DNA of 64,000 nucleotides. Origin: Cryptomeria japonica (Eukaryota; Streptophyta; Pinopsida; Cupressales; Cupressaceae). Positions 11,011 through 22,381 of the stretch are shown here, piece after piece (the first letter of the stretch is position 1; each line of letters opens with the position of its first letter). The stretch is taken from contig NC_081407.1 of NCBI RefSeq assembly GCF_030272615.1, positions 142,980,897-143,044,896 on the forward strand, given 5' to 3'. Below the pieces are notes generated by a model, which did no database searches, was not told the DNA's origin, and saw nothing but the letters and a program-made list of their open reading frames with translations. The position numbers were made by a program, and so were the translations under genes.

Positions 11011-12846
11011 TTTACATTTGTACTTTCAACAATTTTCTGCAATCTTTTGTTATAACATCTATATGCATTGCTTTTAGATGAATAACTAAGAAACATTCAT
11101 TCATCACTTCAAGGATCAAATTTGCCAATATACTCATCTCTTCTGATATAACATTTACTTCCAAAAATTGTAAAATATTTAGGAGTAGGAGTAATACCAA
11201 ACCATAGTTCATGAGGGGTCTTACCGATTTCACCTTTGATGTGAACTTTGTTAAATGTATAGACCGTTGTACTTACTCCAATATACATGTGGTAGGTTTG
11301 CTTCTGATAACATACTTCTTGTTGCATCCAAGATAGTTTTGTTTTTCCTTTCAACAACTCCATTCTGTTGTGGTGTCTGAGGTGCTGATAGTTGTCTTCT
11401 GATTCCATTTACTTCACAGAATGTATTAATTTCCTTAGATGTAAATTCTCCTCCTTGATCTAATATTAGACATTTGATTTTCTTACTAGTTTCATTTTCT
11501 ACCATTGCTTTGAACAGTTTTAACTTTCCAAGTGCTTCTGATTTTTCTATGAGAAAAGTAACCCAACACATTCTAGAGTAGTCATCGATGATTAGCATGA
11601 AATATCTATCACCTTGTAAGCTTTTAGTTCTAGCTGGACCACATAAATCAGTGTGAATCAAATCAACAGCATTATTGGATTTTTCTAGAATACTTTTGAA
11701 ACTAGCTCTAACTTGTTTTCCAAATTGACATTCCTTACATACTGTATTGTGAGGTTTGACAATTTTAGGTAAATCTCTAGCTGCCTTAATAGTACTGATC
11801 TTCACCATGCAATCAAAGTTTACATGATAGAGTCTCTTATGCCATAGCCAACTTTCATCAATATGAGCAATCAAGCATGTCTTTTCATTGTTAGTTAGAT
11901 GAAAGATGTTACCTCTAGTTTGGTTACCGGTTGCAATTTCTAAACCAGCTCTATTCATGATTTTGCATTTTCCATTTTTAAATTGTAACAGAAATCCTTT
12001 CTCAACTAATTGACCAACACTCAAAAGATTATGCTTTAATCCTTCAACGTAGTAAACACTGTCAGTGGTATCCTTACCATCAAGAGATATTGTACCCTTA
12101 CCTTTGATCAAACAAGCTTTGTCATCTCCAAATCTCACTAAGCCTTCATTGTATTCTTGAAAGTTCAAGAATTTGCCTTTGTCTCCTGTCATATGATGTG
12201 AGCATCCTGAATCAATGATCCATTCATCCTTTACTTCAACTTTAGCTACCAAGGCCTGTTCTACCGGTTGAGCAGTAGGTGTCAGTTGATCTTCTATTAT
12301 AGCAACAAAAACCCATCCATTGTCTGTCGGATCCTCATCAGAATCATCAGTCACACCTTCATCAGCAATGTAACAAGATTTGTCTTTATTCTTCTTAAAT
12401 CTATATCTCCTATATTCAGGGTTAGTCTTGTATGTTCTTCTAGCTTCTTCTCTTAGTCTAGCATGTGTATCAGGGCATCTTGAAGCCATATGACCAATCT
12501 TATTGCAGTTAAAATATTTAAAGGGTGTTTTACCTTCATACTTACTTCCAACCGGACCTTTAGGCATTTTCCTTGCAAATAGTGCTTCAAGTTCTTCAAG
12601 TTCTTCATTCTCTTTCATGCTTTCTCCAAGTTCTCTTGCATAAAAGGCTTTCCAATCATATTTGTCAAATGATGGAGCAGATGATGTTGATTCTTTAAAG
12701 ACCAAGTAGCAACAGGACCAAATTCTTCAATTTCAAAAGCTGAAAGTTTCCCAATCAATGTATCCCTAGTTACTAATGTATTAGGCATTGTTCTTAATTC
12801 ATTTATAGCAGTGACTTTCATTTTATATGCCAGTGGCAATCCTCTT
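11011..12846 (-). pseudogene. Element A: gag C-terminus, protease and integrase
   Basis: The 484-codon frame (12705-11251) reads from the gag zinc knuckle (CNKIGHMASRCPD) to the protease motif (DEWIIDSGCSHHMTGDKGKF, catalytic DSG). It continues to the gag-pre-integrase domain (LWHKRLYHVNFDCM) and the integrase core (LIHTDLCGP, LDQGGEFTS, TPQQNGVVERKNK). The first knuckle cysteine pair has CF-NCN altered to YFNCN. A frameshift near 11275 moves the end to the overlapping 11408-11109 frame. Gag sequence continues to 12847, where element B is inserted, and resumes at 20439. Confidence 0.88.
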
Positions 12847-12851
12847 AAAAC
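12847..12851. repeat. TSD of Copia element B (left copy)
   Basis: AAAAC lies directly before the B 5' LTR. The same bases follow its 3' LTR at 20434-20438. Confidence 0.85.
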
Positions 12852-14302
12852 TATTGGCATTATAACAGGCAATAAGAGATTGTTGGCATTTCAAATAGGA
12901 TATTGAGAAGGTTGTTGATAATTATGGATATAATTGATTAAGGATGTTTACTGTCTTCACAATATTATTTTGTCATTGATGTCAAGAAATTGATTTTCTA
13001 ATTTAGTATGATGTTGCCATATCTTAAGAAGTATGTTTTGAAGAGAATTAAGATGTCGGTAAAAGACACAGAAAGAATGTGATGAATAAGGGGAGGAATA
13101 AGTTATTCCATGGGCAACTATTACTGAGTTAGACAATGATGAGATCATGTTGTTTAGATTGTTTTGATATCCTACATATGCTATTGTTTATAAGGTTAAT
13201 ACTATACTATGTTACTGAGCAAGGAACCTAGTCGGTAAACCCTAAGGTTATCGCTATCGATTAATGAAGGCAGAATGTCTACCGAGTAATAACAGAATGC
13301 ATTGGATGTATACATGCATTATTTAATGATGGAAGTTGATTAGCTGGTTATGATTAAATTATTGATACAACGTGTATGAAGTTTGTTAAGGATCTATGGC
13401 AATGGAAGATCAGTAGGAAGATCTACAGCTCAGATTGAACCACAATACCCTAGCACAAGTTCCAAGAAATGTATGCAAGTTCCAAGGCGAGGTAAAACAT
13501 TTTTAGATTGAAGGATACATTGAACCTGGTCAAGATTGAAGATCTAATGGCTATGATTGATCATGGGAAATGTGATCAAAGAGATTAAGTGGTTAGCAAG
13601 TTGTTTATAAATAAGGAACTATTGATAAACAATGTATGTGGGCAAGTGTAAGCACAGGGATGCTACATAGTGATTACCGAGCATAGAAGCTTGAAGACCT
13701 GTTTGAATAACAGAGTAAGGAGCCCAGCAGAGGGACAAGATAAGTCCTATGACTAGATTGTATTGAGCAAATAAGAATTTGCTTTAGTATTTTAGATGCA
13801 AAGTTGCAGACATACTCATTATTGTTATTTATTTGTAAGTGACAGAAAATCTCTTAACTGAGTGGACTTAACAGTCTTATTTGTAAATCCCCTAGTGAGG
13901 TGACATTCTGATTGAGTGTTTGAAACCCTTTAACAAGGTCACCTCTAACAAGGTGAAGATCCTAACAGATCTGAGGGAAATCCCTTAACCGGGTCACATC
14001 TAGCAATGTGTTTGTAATCTTTAATAGGATTTGCTTTTAACCGAGCATACTCTAGAAGAGTATATTTCTTAGTGGGTCCGAAATCCCACAATGGTTTTTC
14101 CCTATTTGGGTTTCCACGTTAAATCTAGTGTTATGAGTGTTGTTATGATTATGTGTTCTTAAGTTTGCATGTTCTATAGTTTTGGTTACATATATCTGTT
14201 AAAGCTACCGAGGTTGAATCTGTTGAATATATTGAAGATTAAGTTTGTATGATTCACCCCCGCCCCCTCTCATCTCATTAACTATTGGCATCAGAACTAA
14301 CA
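12852..14302 (+). mobile_element. Element B 5' LTR
   Basis: 1451 bp, starting TATTGGCATTATAAC (TG changed to TA) and ending GAACTAACA. The transcription control region should lie here. TTATAAATAAGG at about 13604-13615 could be a TATA box, with the AATAAG-like region and transcript start downstream, but this is inference from position only. Confidence 0.9.
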
Positions 14303-14315
14303 ATTGGTATTAGAG
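14303..14315 (+). other. Primer-binding site of element B
   Basis: ATTGGTATTAGAG directly follows the 5' LTR. It is the usual plant methionine-initiator tRNA site (TGGTATCAGAG) with one C-to-T change. Confidence 0.8.
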
Positions 14316-14366
14316 TTTTGGACTCCGGAAGAAAATTTTAAAGGTACTTGAGGAAAAGATCCAAAG

Positions 14367-15242
14367 ATGTATAAGAGGGATGCACCGAAGCTGAACAAGT
14401 CAAGTTTCTCTACATGGCAGAAAAGGATGAAGCTGCACCTATCAGGAATTGGAGAATATTTTGTATATTATCTGGAGAATGATTTCATTACACCTAGCAC
14501 CTATCCATTGACAATGGAAGAGATAAAGGCAAAGCAAGAACATATTCAAGTAATGATTGAAATAACATCTGCATTGACCGACTCAGAGTTTAATGATCTA
14601 GAAGGCTGCAATGATGCCAAGGCAATGTGGGAGAAGCTCATATCTGTGTATGGTGGTGATGAACATGTTCAAAGAGCAAAAGTGGACAGTCTAAGAGGAC
14701 AACTTGAATCTATGAGAATGAATGAAGGTGAGAACATAACCCAATACAATACAAGGTTAAAGGAGATTGTCAATCAAATCAAAGGAGCAGGAGGAACCAT
14801 TGAAGAGAAGGATGTCACAAGTAAGCTATTAAGAACCCTTCTACCTACTTATGCAATCCGAGTCTTTGCAATCAATGAATTGATGTCTGTACCCAATATG
14901 CTAGTTTCTTTGGATGCTACTATTGGTAAGCTACATGCATTTGAGTTAAGTAACTTTGATAACAGTGGGTCTTCGGTAAATAAAATTGAGTCTGCATTTA
15001 GTTCTTTTCATCTTGATGAATCTGATGATTACAATGATAGAAAGTATAAGTACTTTGAAGGGAATCATATTGGAGAAAGTGAAAGATTTCACAAAAACAT
15101 GGAGGAGGTACACAAACTTTATGAAGAAATCAGAAAGCAAGAAGAGTTTGAAGCACTATTAGCCAGAAGGCTACTGAGAGGAAAAGGTAAGTACAAAGGA
15201 AAGTTGCCTTTGAAATGATTTAATAGTGATAGAATAGGACAT
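14367..15242 (+). pseudogene. Element B gag
   Basis: A 283-codon frame from the ATG at 14367 has the Copia gag (UBN2-like) layout. The N-terminus is LNKSSFSTWQKRMKLHLSGI, followed by AMWEKLISVYGG near residue 90 and a helical RGQLESMRMNEGENITQYNT stretch. The C-terminus is charged, with VHKLYEEIRKQEEFEALLAR. A TGA at 15216 falls exactly where the first zinc-knuckle cysteine should be (KxFNSDRIGHMAYNCP), and the second cysteine has become serine. The protein would form the particle that packages element RNA. Confidence 0.85.
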
Positions 15243-17145
15243 ATGGCTTATAATTGTCCTAACAAAGAATCTAGTGAAAAGAGAGATTACCGAGATGACA
15301 GACAGAAAGATAATCATTATAGAGGACACCGAGACTTCAGAAGAAGAGATAAAAAGACATATCTAATAGCTGATGAGGAATCTAATGATGATAAATCAGA
15401 TGAAACTGATACAGAGGAAGTTGTTTATGTGGCTATCAAAGATGGATTAGATGAAGAAAGGTACAAAGAAAAATCTTTAATATCTCATATAAATACTAAT
15501 GATTCTTGGATCATAGATAGTGGATATTCACATCACATGACAAGTGATAAACACAAGTTTGTCATATTAGAAGATTATGATGGAGGTTATGTGATATTTG
15601 GTAATGATGCACCATGTCCAGTGAGAGGTAAATGATCTATAACACTTCTTGACAATGCTAAATGTAATAATGTTTATTGGGTTGAAGGTTTGAAATACAA
15701 TTTGTTGAGTGTAGCACAGCTAAACAATACAGGATACCGAATAGAGTTTTAGAAAGGAATTGTCAAAGTTCATGACAAACATGGAAAGTTAGCATCTACT
15801 AGAACACAAACAAAAGGTAACACATTTCAGCTTGACTCAACTCGAAATAAGTGTCTATACGCAAAGATAGATGATACCTGGTTATGGCATAAAAGGTTTT
15901 GTCATGTAAATTTTGATAATCTGATCAAAATAAGCAAAAAGCGCCGAGTAAGAGGTCTACCGAGTCTTGAGAAACCTAAGAATGCTATGTGCCGAGGATG
16001 CTAGATGGGTAAGATGACAAGATCAAGCTTTACAAGTAAATCCTACACTTCTAAGGGAATTTTAGATCTTGTGCATATTGATCTTTGTGGTCTTATGAAA
16101 GTTCAGACTTATTATGGTGATAAGTATTTCATATTATTTGTGGATGATTACTCAAGGATGATGTCAGTAATGTTTTTAAAAGAAAAATCAAAAGCTTTTC
16201 AAATGTTTAAATGGTACAAGGAAAGAGTTGAAAAAGAAATAGGAAGACAACTGAAATGTCTTAGATCTGATAGAGGAGGAGAGTTCACGTCTGATGAATT
16301 TAACTTATACTGCAATGATCATGGTATAAAGAGGCAAGTATCTGCATCGAGAAAATCCTAGCGAAATGGGATAGCCGAGAGAAGAAACAGATCAATTGTG
16401 GATTGTGCAAGAACCTTGATGATAGAAAAGAAGGTACCTCAAACATTTTGGAGAGAAGCAATCAGCACTGCAGTTTACACCCTGAACCGAGTACAAATGA
16501 AGAAAGGAACCTTGAAGACACCAAATGAAATCTGGTATGACAAGAAACCTAATGTAAGTTATTTTAAAATCTTTGGAAGTAGATGCCATGTTCACAAAGA
16601 TGACAGAAATGGTAAGTTTGATCAGAAAAGTAAAGAAGGAACATTTCTTGGTTATTCTTCTAGAAACAAAGCATTTAAATGTTTGATCAAATCATCTAAC
16701 AAAATAGTAGAAAGTGCAAATGTGAAAATTGATGAATATGCAGAAGAAAATGATGAAGGAAACTCTAAAGAACCAGAAGATTATGAAGGATTTATATTTG
16801 TTCAACCGAGAAGTCCTACCGAGAAAACTATTGAAGGAAATGAAGAGAATATCCAGTTACCGAGTGATGAAGAAGATCATACAAAATCTACCAAACCTAT
16901 ATTAGCCAAGTATGTTAGAAGGAATCATGCATCAAGTCAGATTATAGGAGATAAGAATGATCCAGTGATGACAAGGAATAAACTGAGACAAAACACATGT
17001 TTGATATCTGAATTTGAACCAAGGAAAGTGAAAGAGGCATTTAACAGTGAAGATTGGATAAATGCTATGACAGAAGAGATTGATCAAATCAAGAAGAATG
17101 ACACATGGACACTGGTCCCAAGACCAAGGACAAAAATGTAATTGA
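15243..17145 (+). pseudogene. Element B protease and integrase
   Basis: The frame continues from the zinc knuckle through a charged linker to the protease motif DSWIIDSGYSHHMTSDKHKF (DSG active site). After stops at 15633, 15751 and 16002 come the zinc-binding HKRFCHVNF...CRGC segment and the integrase core with DLVHIDLCG, LRSDRGGEFTS and GIAERRNRS, which supply the D, D and E residues. A stop at 16359 replaces the PQQN segment by KSxRNG. The frame ends near 17141 in LVPRPRTKM, where a 1-base frameshift precedes RT. It cut the polyprotein and inserted element DNA when intact. Confidence 0.85.
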
Positions 17146-18550
17146 TACAAAGTGGATTTTCAGAAACAAGCTAAATGAAAAAGGTGAGGTCATTTGAAAT
17201 AAAGCAAGACTAGTTTGCAAAGGTTCTGCTCAAGAAGAAGGAATTGATTATGGTGAGACTTTTGCACCTGTGGCAAGACTTGAAGGAGTAAGAACATTGT
17301 TGGCATACCCTGCTTACAAGAATTTCAAAGTATATCAAATGGATGCCAAATCTGCATTTCTGAATGGTATATTAGAAGAAGAAGTTTTTATTGAACAACC
17401 TGAAGGATTTGTTGAAGGAGAGAATAAAGATCAGGTATGTAAACTAAACAAAGCTTTATATGGTCTGAAACAAGCACCTAGAGCATGGTATGAAAGATTG
17501 CACTCTTATTTAATCAAGATTGGTTTTATAAGGACAAGTGAAAATAGCAATATGTACATGAAGAATGATGAAAATGGAATACTGATCTCAGCCATATTTG
17601 TTGATGATATTATCTTTTGTGGAAATGACTCTTTATGCAAGAACTTAGGAAATGAAATGAGAAAAGAATTTAAGATGTCATTAATCGGTGAGATAAATTA
17701 TTTTATAGGTCTACAGATACTGCAAATGAAAGATGAGATTTTCATTACTCAATCCAAGTACATAAAGGAAATCTTGAAGAAATTTGGAATGGAGGATTCA
17801 AAACCAGTAAGTACTCCTATGACTACCAACTGTAAACTATCAAAGAATGATGAATTTGCATCTATTGATGAGACACTTTACCGATCTGTGATTGGAAAGT
17901 TGTAATATGTTGTTCATAGCAGGCCAAATATAGCACATGCAGTAGGTATAGTTGCAAGATTTTCTGCAGATCCCAAGGAAACACACATGACAGTAATTAA
18001 AAGAATTTTCAGATACTTGAAAGGCACTGAGGATTATGGCTTAGTATATCAGAAAGGAAATGACTTTGATTTAAAAGTTTATACTGATGCTGATTGGGTA
18101 GGCAACATAGATGACAGGAAAAGCACAAGTGGTGGAGCTTTCTTTTTAGGAGAAAGACTAGTGAGTTGTCTTAGCAAGAAAAAAGGATGTATTTCACAGT
18201 CAACAACAGAAGCTGAATATGTTGCTGCAGCATTGAATTGTACCACTATAACATGGATCAAACAACTATTGGAAGGCATAAATGAGAAAGTTACCGTGCC
18301 AGTAACTATATTCTATGATAATACTAGTGCCATTAACATTTCAAAGAATCCTATTATGCACTCTAAGACAAAGCACATCTCTATCAAATATCATTATCTT
18401 AGAGAAGAAGTTCAAGAGAAGAAAGTGGTGTTGGAGTATGTTAGCTCAAAGGAACAAATAGCAGATATTTTCACCAAACTACTGCTAAGGGACACTTTTG
18501 AGTATCTCAGAAGTAAGTTAGGGGTCCTACCCCTATCTTATACTCACTGA
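17146..18550 (+). pseudogene. Element B reverse transcriptase and RNase H
   Basis: The RT begins IDTKWIFRNKLNEKG with a stop at 17198. It then runs [51 protein letters not shown] and [16 protein letters not shown] stop at 17903 interrupts the RT-RNase H connection ([18 protein letters not shown]). RNase H has YTDADWVGNIDDRKSTSGGA, QSTTEAEYVAAALNC and DNTSAINISKNPIMHSKTKH, and ends at YTH with TGA at 18548. This is nearly full length compared with other plant Copia elements, with few lesions. Confidence 0.88.
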
Positions 18551-18739
18551 CCGAGTTCAGTGAAAGCATCAATTTGATGACTCTAAAGAATACTTTTTAA
18601 AAGTTGATGCTGATTTACACACTTTAGGATGTTTTCTAAAGGTGTGCAGGAAATAAAAATAGGGAACAGGAATTGAAGACAAAATGCTCTAACCGAGACT
18701 GAGTTCATACCGAACAACAAAGGAATTACTTCACACAAG

Positions 18740-18926
18740 AAGAAATTATGTATTAGTTTTCTTTTGGCATTGTTGTCAAAGGGGGAGAAGACTAATGTAT
18801 GGGGGAGAAGACTAATGACAGGGGGAGAGCATTTTAGCAATCTAAGCAATCATAATCACAACAATCTGAATTTGAATCTTTTAGGTCAAATCAATTGGTT
18901 TTGCCATCAATGCCAAAGAGGGAGAT
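18740..18926 (+). other. Purine-rich tracts and polypurine tract of element B
   Basis: Three GGGGGAGA-type runs occur at about 18780-18830 (each in AAGACTAATG context), and a final CCAAAGAGGGAGAT ends directly at the 3' LTR. The last is the likely plus-strand primer. The earlier ones may be redundant central-type tracts. Confidence 0.6.
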
Positions 18927-20433
18927 TGTTGGCATTATAACAGACAATAAGAGATTGTTGGCATTTCAATTAGGATATTGAGAAGGTTGTTGATAATTAT
19001 GGATATAACTGACTAAGGATGTTTACTGTCTTCACAATATTATTTTGTCATTGATGTCAAGAAATTGATTTTCTGATTTAGTATAATGTTGCCATATCTT
19101 AAGAAGTATGTTTTGAAGAGAATTAAGATGTCGGTAAAAGACACAGAAAGAATGTGATGAATAAGGGGATGAATAAGTTATTCTATGGGTAACTATTACC
19201 GAGTTAGACAATGATGAGATCATGTTGCTTAGATTGTTTTGATATCATACATATGCTATTGTTTGTAAGGTTAAAACTATACTATGTTACCGAGCAAGGA
19301 ACCTAGTCGGTAAACCCTAAGGAACCTAGTTAGTAAACCCTAAGGTTATCACTATCAGTTAATGAAGGTGGAATGTCTACCGAGTGAAGTTTAGTATTTA
19401 CCGAGTTGCAACCGAGTAATAATAGAATGTATTGGATGTATACATGCATTATTTAATGATGGAAGTTGATGAGCTGGTTATGATTAAATGATTGATACAA
19501 TGTGTATGAAGTTTTTTAAGGATCTATGGCAATGGAAGATCGACAGGAAGATCTACAGCTCAGATTTAACCGTAATACCCTAGCACAAGTTCCAAGAAAT
19601 GTATGCAAGTTCCAAGGTGATGTAAAACATTTTTAGATCGAAGGATACATTGAACCTGGTCAAGATTGAAGATCTGATGGCTATGATTGATCATGGGAAA
19701 TGTGATCAAAGAGATTAAGCGGTTAGCAAATTGTTTATAAATAAGGAACTGTTGATAAACAATGTATGAGGGAAAGTGTAAGCATGGGGATGCTACATAG
19801 TGATTATCGAGCACAGAAGCTTGAAGAGCTATTTGAATCACGGAGTAAGGAGCCCAGTAGAGGGACAAGATAAGTCCTATGACTAGATTGTATTGAGCAA
19901 ATAAGAATTTGCTTTAGCATTTTAGATGCAAAGTTGCAGACATACTCATTACTATTATTTATTTGTAAGTGAGAGAAAATCTCTTAACCAAGTGGACTTA
20001 ACAGTCTTATTTGGAAATCCTCTAGTAAGGTGACATTCTGATTGAGTGTTTGAAACCCTTTAACAAGGTCACCTCTAACAAGGTGAAGATCCTAATAGAT
20101 CTAAGGGAAATCCCTTAACCAGGTCACATCTAGCAATGTGTTTGTAATCTTTAACAGGATTTTCTTATAACCGAGCATACTCTAGAAGAGTATATTTCTT
20201 AGTGGGTCCGAAATCCTACAATGGTTTTTCCCTATTTGCGTTTCCATGTTAAATTTGGTGTTATGAATGTTGTTATGATTATGTGTTCTTAAGTTTGCAT
20301 GTTTTACAGTTTTGGTTACATATATCTGTTAAAGCTACCAAGGTTGAATCTATTGAATATATTGAAGATTAAGTTTGTATGATTCACTCCCCACCCCCTC
20401 TCATCTCATTAATTATTGGCATCAGAACTAAAA
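18927..20433 (+). mobile_element. Element B 3' LTR
   Basis: 1507 bp, from TGTTGGCATTATAAC to GAACTAAAA (CA end changed to AA). It matches the 5' LTR throughout. Relative to it, the 3' LTR has an extra GGAACCTAGTTAGTAAACCC repeat near 19321 and an extra segment with TTTACCGAGTTGCAACCGAG near 19400. Confidence 0.9.
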
Positions 20434-20438
20434 AAAAC
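20434..20438. repeat. TSD of Copia element B (right copy)
   Basis: AAAAC, identical to 12847-12851. Confidence 0.82.
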
Positions 20439-20940
20439 TTTTGAAACAATTTAATCCTCACTTAAAGTTCGTCCACAACATTTAATACACAAAACAATCT
20501 CATTTACTCTTTCCATAAAAGTAGAAATCCTTTCATCTTCTTCCATTTTTAGATGTTCATACCCGACCCAAAAGCTTTCAAGTTTTGCAATTTTGACTAT
20601 GGAATCTCCTTCATTAAGTGTTTCTAAATGATCCCAAATAAATTTAGCAGTAGACCTATCTGATAGTCCCATGATTTGTTGATCTGATAATGCACTTAAA
20701 AGTGTTTCTCTTGCTTTGCAATCATTTTCTTCATCTTTACCCAAGGTAGGTGGATTAGGCTAACTAGGAGTAGGAGCAATATAACCATTCTTCGTAACAT
20801 CCCAGATGTCCTTTCCAATGCAATTTAGATGTGTCTCCATTATGATCTTCCATCTGCCATAATTGGTTCCATTAAGTTTAGGACTATCCTTCCTGAAATA
20901 GTTAGTAGACATTGGATCTCCTCAAGCTGTTAAACTTCTG
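20439..20940 (-). pseudogene. Element A gag, N-terminal part
   Basis: The minus-strand frame contains MGKDEENDCKARETLLSALS, IMGLSDRSTAKFIWDHLETL and MERVNEIVLCIKCCG. It aligns directly with the gag of C at 24694-24200. The start corresponds to ATG near 20913 (MSTNYFRKDSPKLNG), but a stop near 20760 breaks the frame. The C-terminal part of this gag lies beyond element B, from 12846 downwards. Confidence 0.82.
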
Positions 20941-20954
20941 CAAAAGAGGACTAT

Positions 20955-20966
20955 GCTCTGATACCA
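20955..20966 (-). other. Primer-binding site of element A
   Basis: Minus strand TGGTATCAGAGC, two bases from the 5' LTR, complementary to the 3' end of plant initiator methionine tRNA. Confidence 0.85.
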
Positions 20967-20968
20967 AT

Positions 20969-21909
20969 TGTTAGGTCCTAGAGACAATTGAGAGAGGGGG
21001 GTGAATCAGTTGTCTAATAAATTCAAACAAAAACCAACTTAACCAACTTAATGCTTAATACCGGTAAACTAGTTTAATATGTTGGTCGACAAATTTAACA
21101 GTTAATTGCTATACCAGTAAGGATTAGTGCATGAAACATAAAGAGAAAGTCATCCACAACACATAACACCAATATTTGTACATGGAAACCCTGTAAGGGG
21201 AAAAACCAAAGTGGGAAACCTTACCCACAATCATATGATACTACTGCAGATAGTAAGTGTACATAAATGGGGTCTACACATGCAGAAAGGCCAAGCGCCT
21301 AGAGCTCACTGCTCAATCACAAAATGGGAGTCACACTGACTACAGTTGGATGGTTAAATCCAATAAGAATGTACTACACAAAATATTATCTTCATATGCT
21401 GGATTCAGTAACGGTGTAGTTTTGATTATCTTCACAAAAACCTTCATTTAATCTTCAAATGATGTCTGCGTGTATAGATCTGCTTATTCTTGCATATACC
21501 TTCTCACAATCCTTTTTTGCATTCCACATTTGATCTTACAAATAAGATCTTACATTTATACCATAACGTAAGACCAATTTTAGTAGGTCGGCTCTACAAG
21601 ATATTTACAATAAAAGTATTTTACAAACAAAACAATATCCAATGCGATAACCAATTGAACATGTCGGCTTAATACATTTACAACAATAATTAATCATCTC
21701 CAAATCATGCCATGATGATCTAGAAAAGATAAACCTGCCAGTGTATACCTTGGACCTATTTGTCAGTAATAGCAAATATGCAAATGTGAATATATCAATA
21801 ACAAATTCTCCAAAACAAGATGTCAAAATGATGTTTTCGACATTACCAAGTGTTTTCCACGCCATTCCAAGTGTCGGTGATCATCATATCTTGTCGGTGT
21901 ACCATATAC
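20969..21909 (-). mobile_element. Element A 5' LTR, first part
   Basis: It starts TGTTAGGTCC on the plus strand and matches 3352-4290 of the 3' LTR until ACCATATAC, where C is inserted. The missing 112-116 bp lies at 25818-25933. The joined length, about 1053 bp, equals that of the 3' LTR. Confidence 0.88.
21906..21909. repeat. ATAC direct repeat at the insertion of C (left copy)
   Basis: ATAC here and at 25818-25821 flank element C. Only one copy is expected in the uninterrupted LTR (compare CCATATACCAGTG in the 3' LTR). Confidence 0.6.
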
Positions 21910-21917
21910 ACACTAGT

Positions 21918-22381
21918 CTTCCTTTATTTCTGACAACCTTACCATCTTCATTGAGTTTGTTTCTAAATACCCATTTGGTTCCAATTATATTTTTATCTTT
22001 AGGCTGGGGAAGTAATGTCCAAGTGTTATTTTTTTCAATTTATTCTAATTCTTCTTCCATGGCTTTAATCCAAAATTTATCTTCACATGCCTCATTAATA
22101 GATGATGGTTCAATTTGATAAATAAGACATACCTCTTCATTTGCCAATCTTCCTCTTGTCATAACTCCCTTAAATTTTCTTCCAATTATCTGATCTTCAA
22201 AATGATTCAATTTTACATACCTGGGTGTCTTAGTTTGATGTTCTTCTTCAATTACTATGGAATCCTCTGATGGTACTAAGGTAACTGGATCTTCATTCTG
22301 TACTGGTGGATTTAGTGTAGGTTCATTTGTCACAATTTCTGATGCCAGTTTAGAGTCTATATATCTTGAAGTTCCTCTTAA
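21918..22381 (-). pseudogene. Element C: integrase-RT linker
   Basis: The minus-strand frame at 22333-22040 reads MTNEPTLNPPVQNEDPVTL, RYVKLNHFEDQIIGRKFKGV, RLANEEVCLIYQIEPSS and FWIKAMEEELE. It matches the decayed linker of A at 10.6-10.95 kb. A stop at about 22380 separates it from the 770-codon frame upstream. Past the left edge the RT should begin, but element A's LTR starts instead. Confidence 0.8.

Larger units (their letters stand above)
12852..20433 (+). mobile_element. Copia LTR retrotransposon B, complete but decayed
   Basis: A 7.58-kb plus-strand element inserted in the gag region of A. It has both LTRs (12852-14302 and 18927-20433), a primer-binding site, gag, protease, integrase, RT and RNase H in Copia order, a polypurine tract, and TSD AAAAC. 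The LTRs differ by scattered substitutions. Two short insertions in the 3' LTR near 19321 and 19385 account for its extra length. At least seven in-frame stops lie between gag and RNase H. The LTR resembles solo LTR F. Confidence 0.92.
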
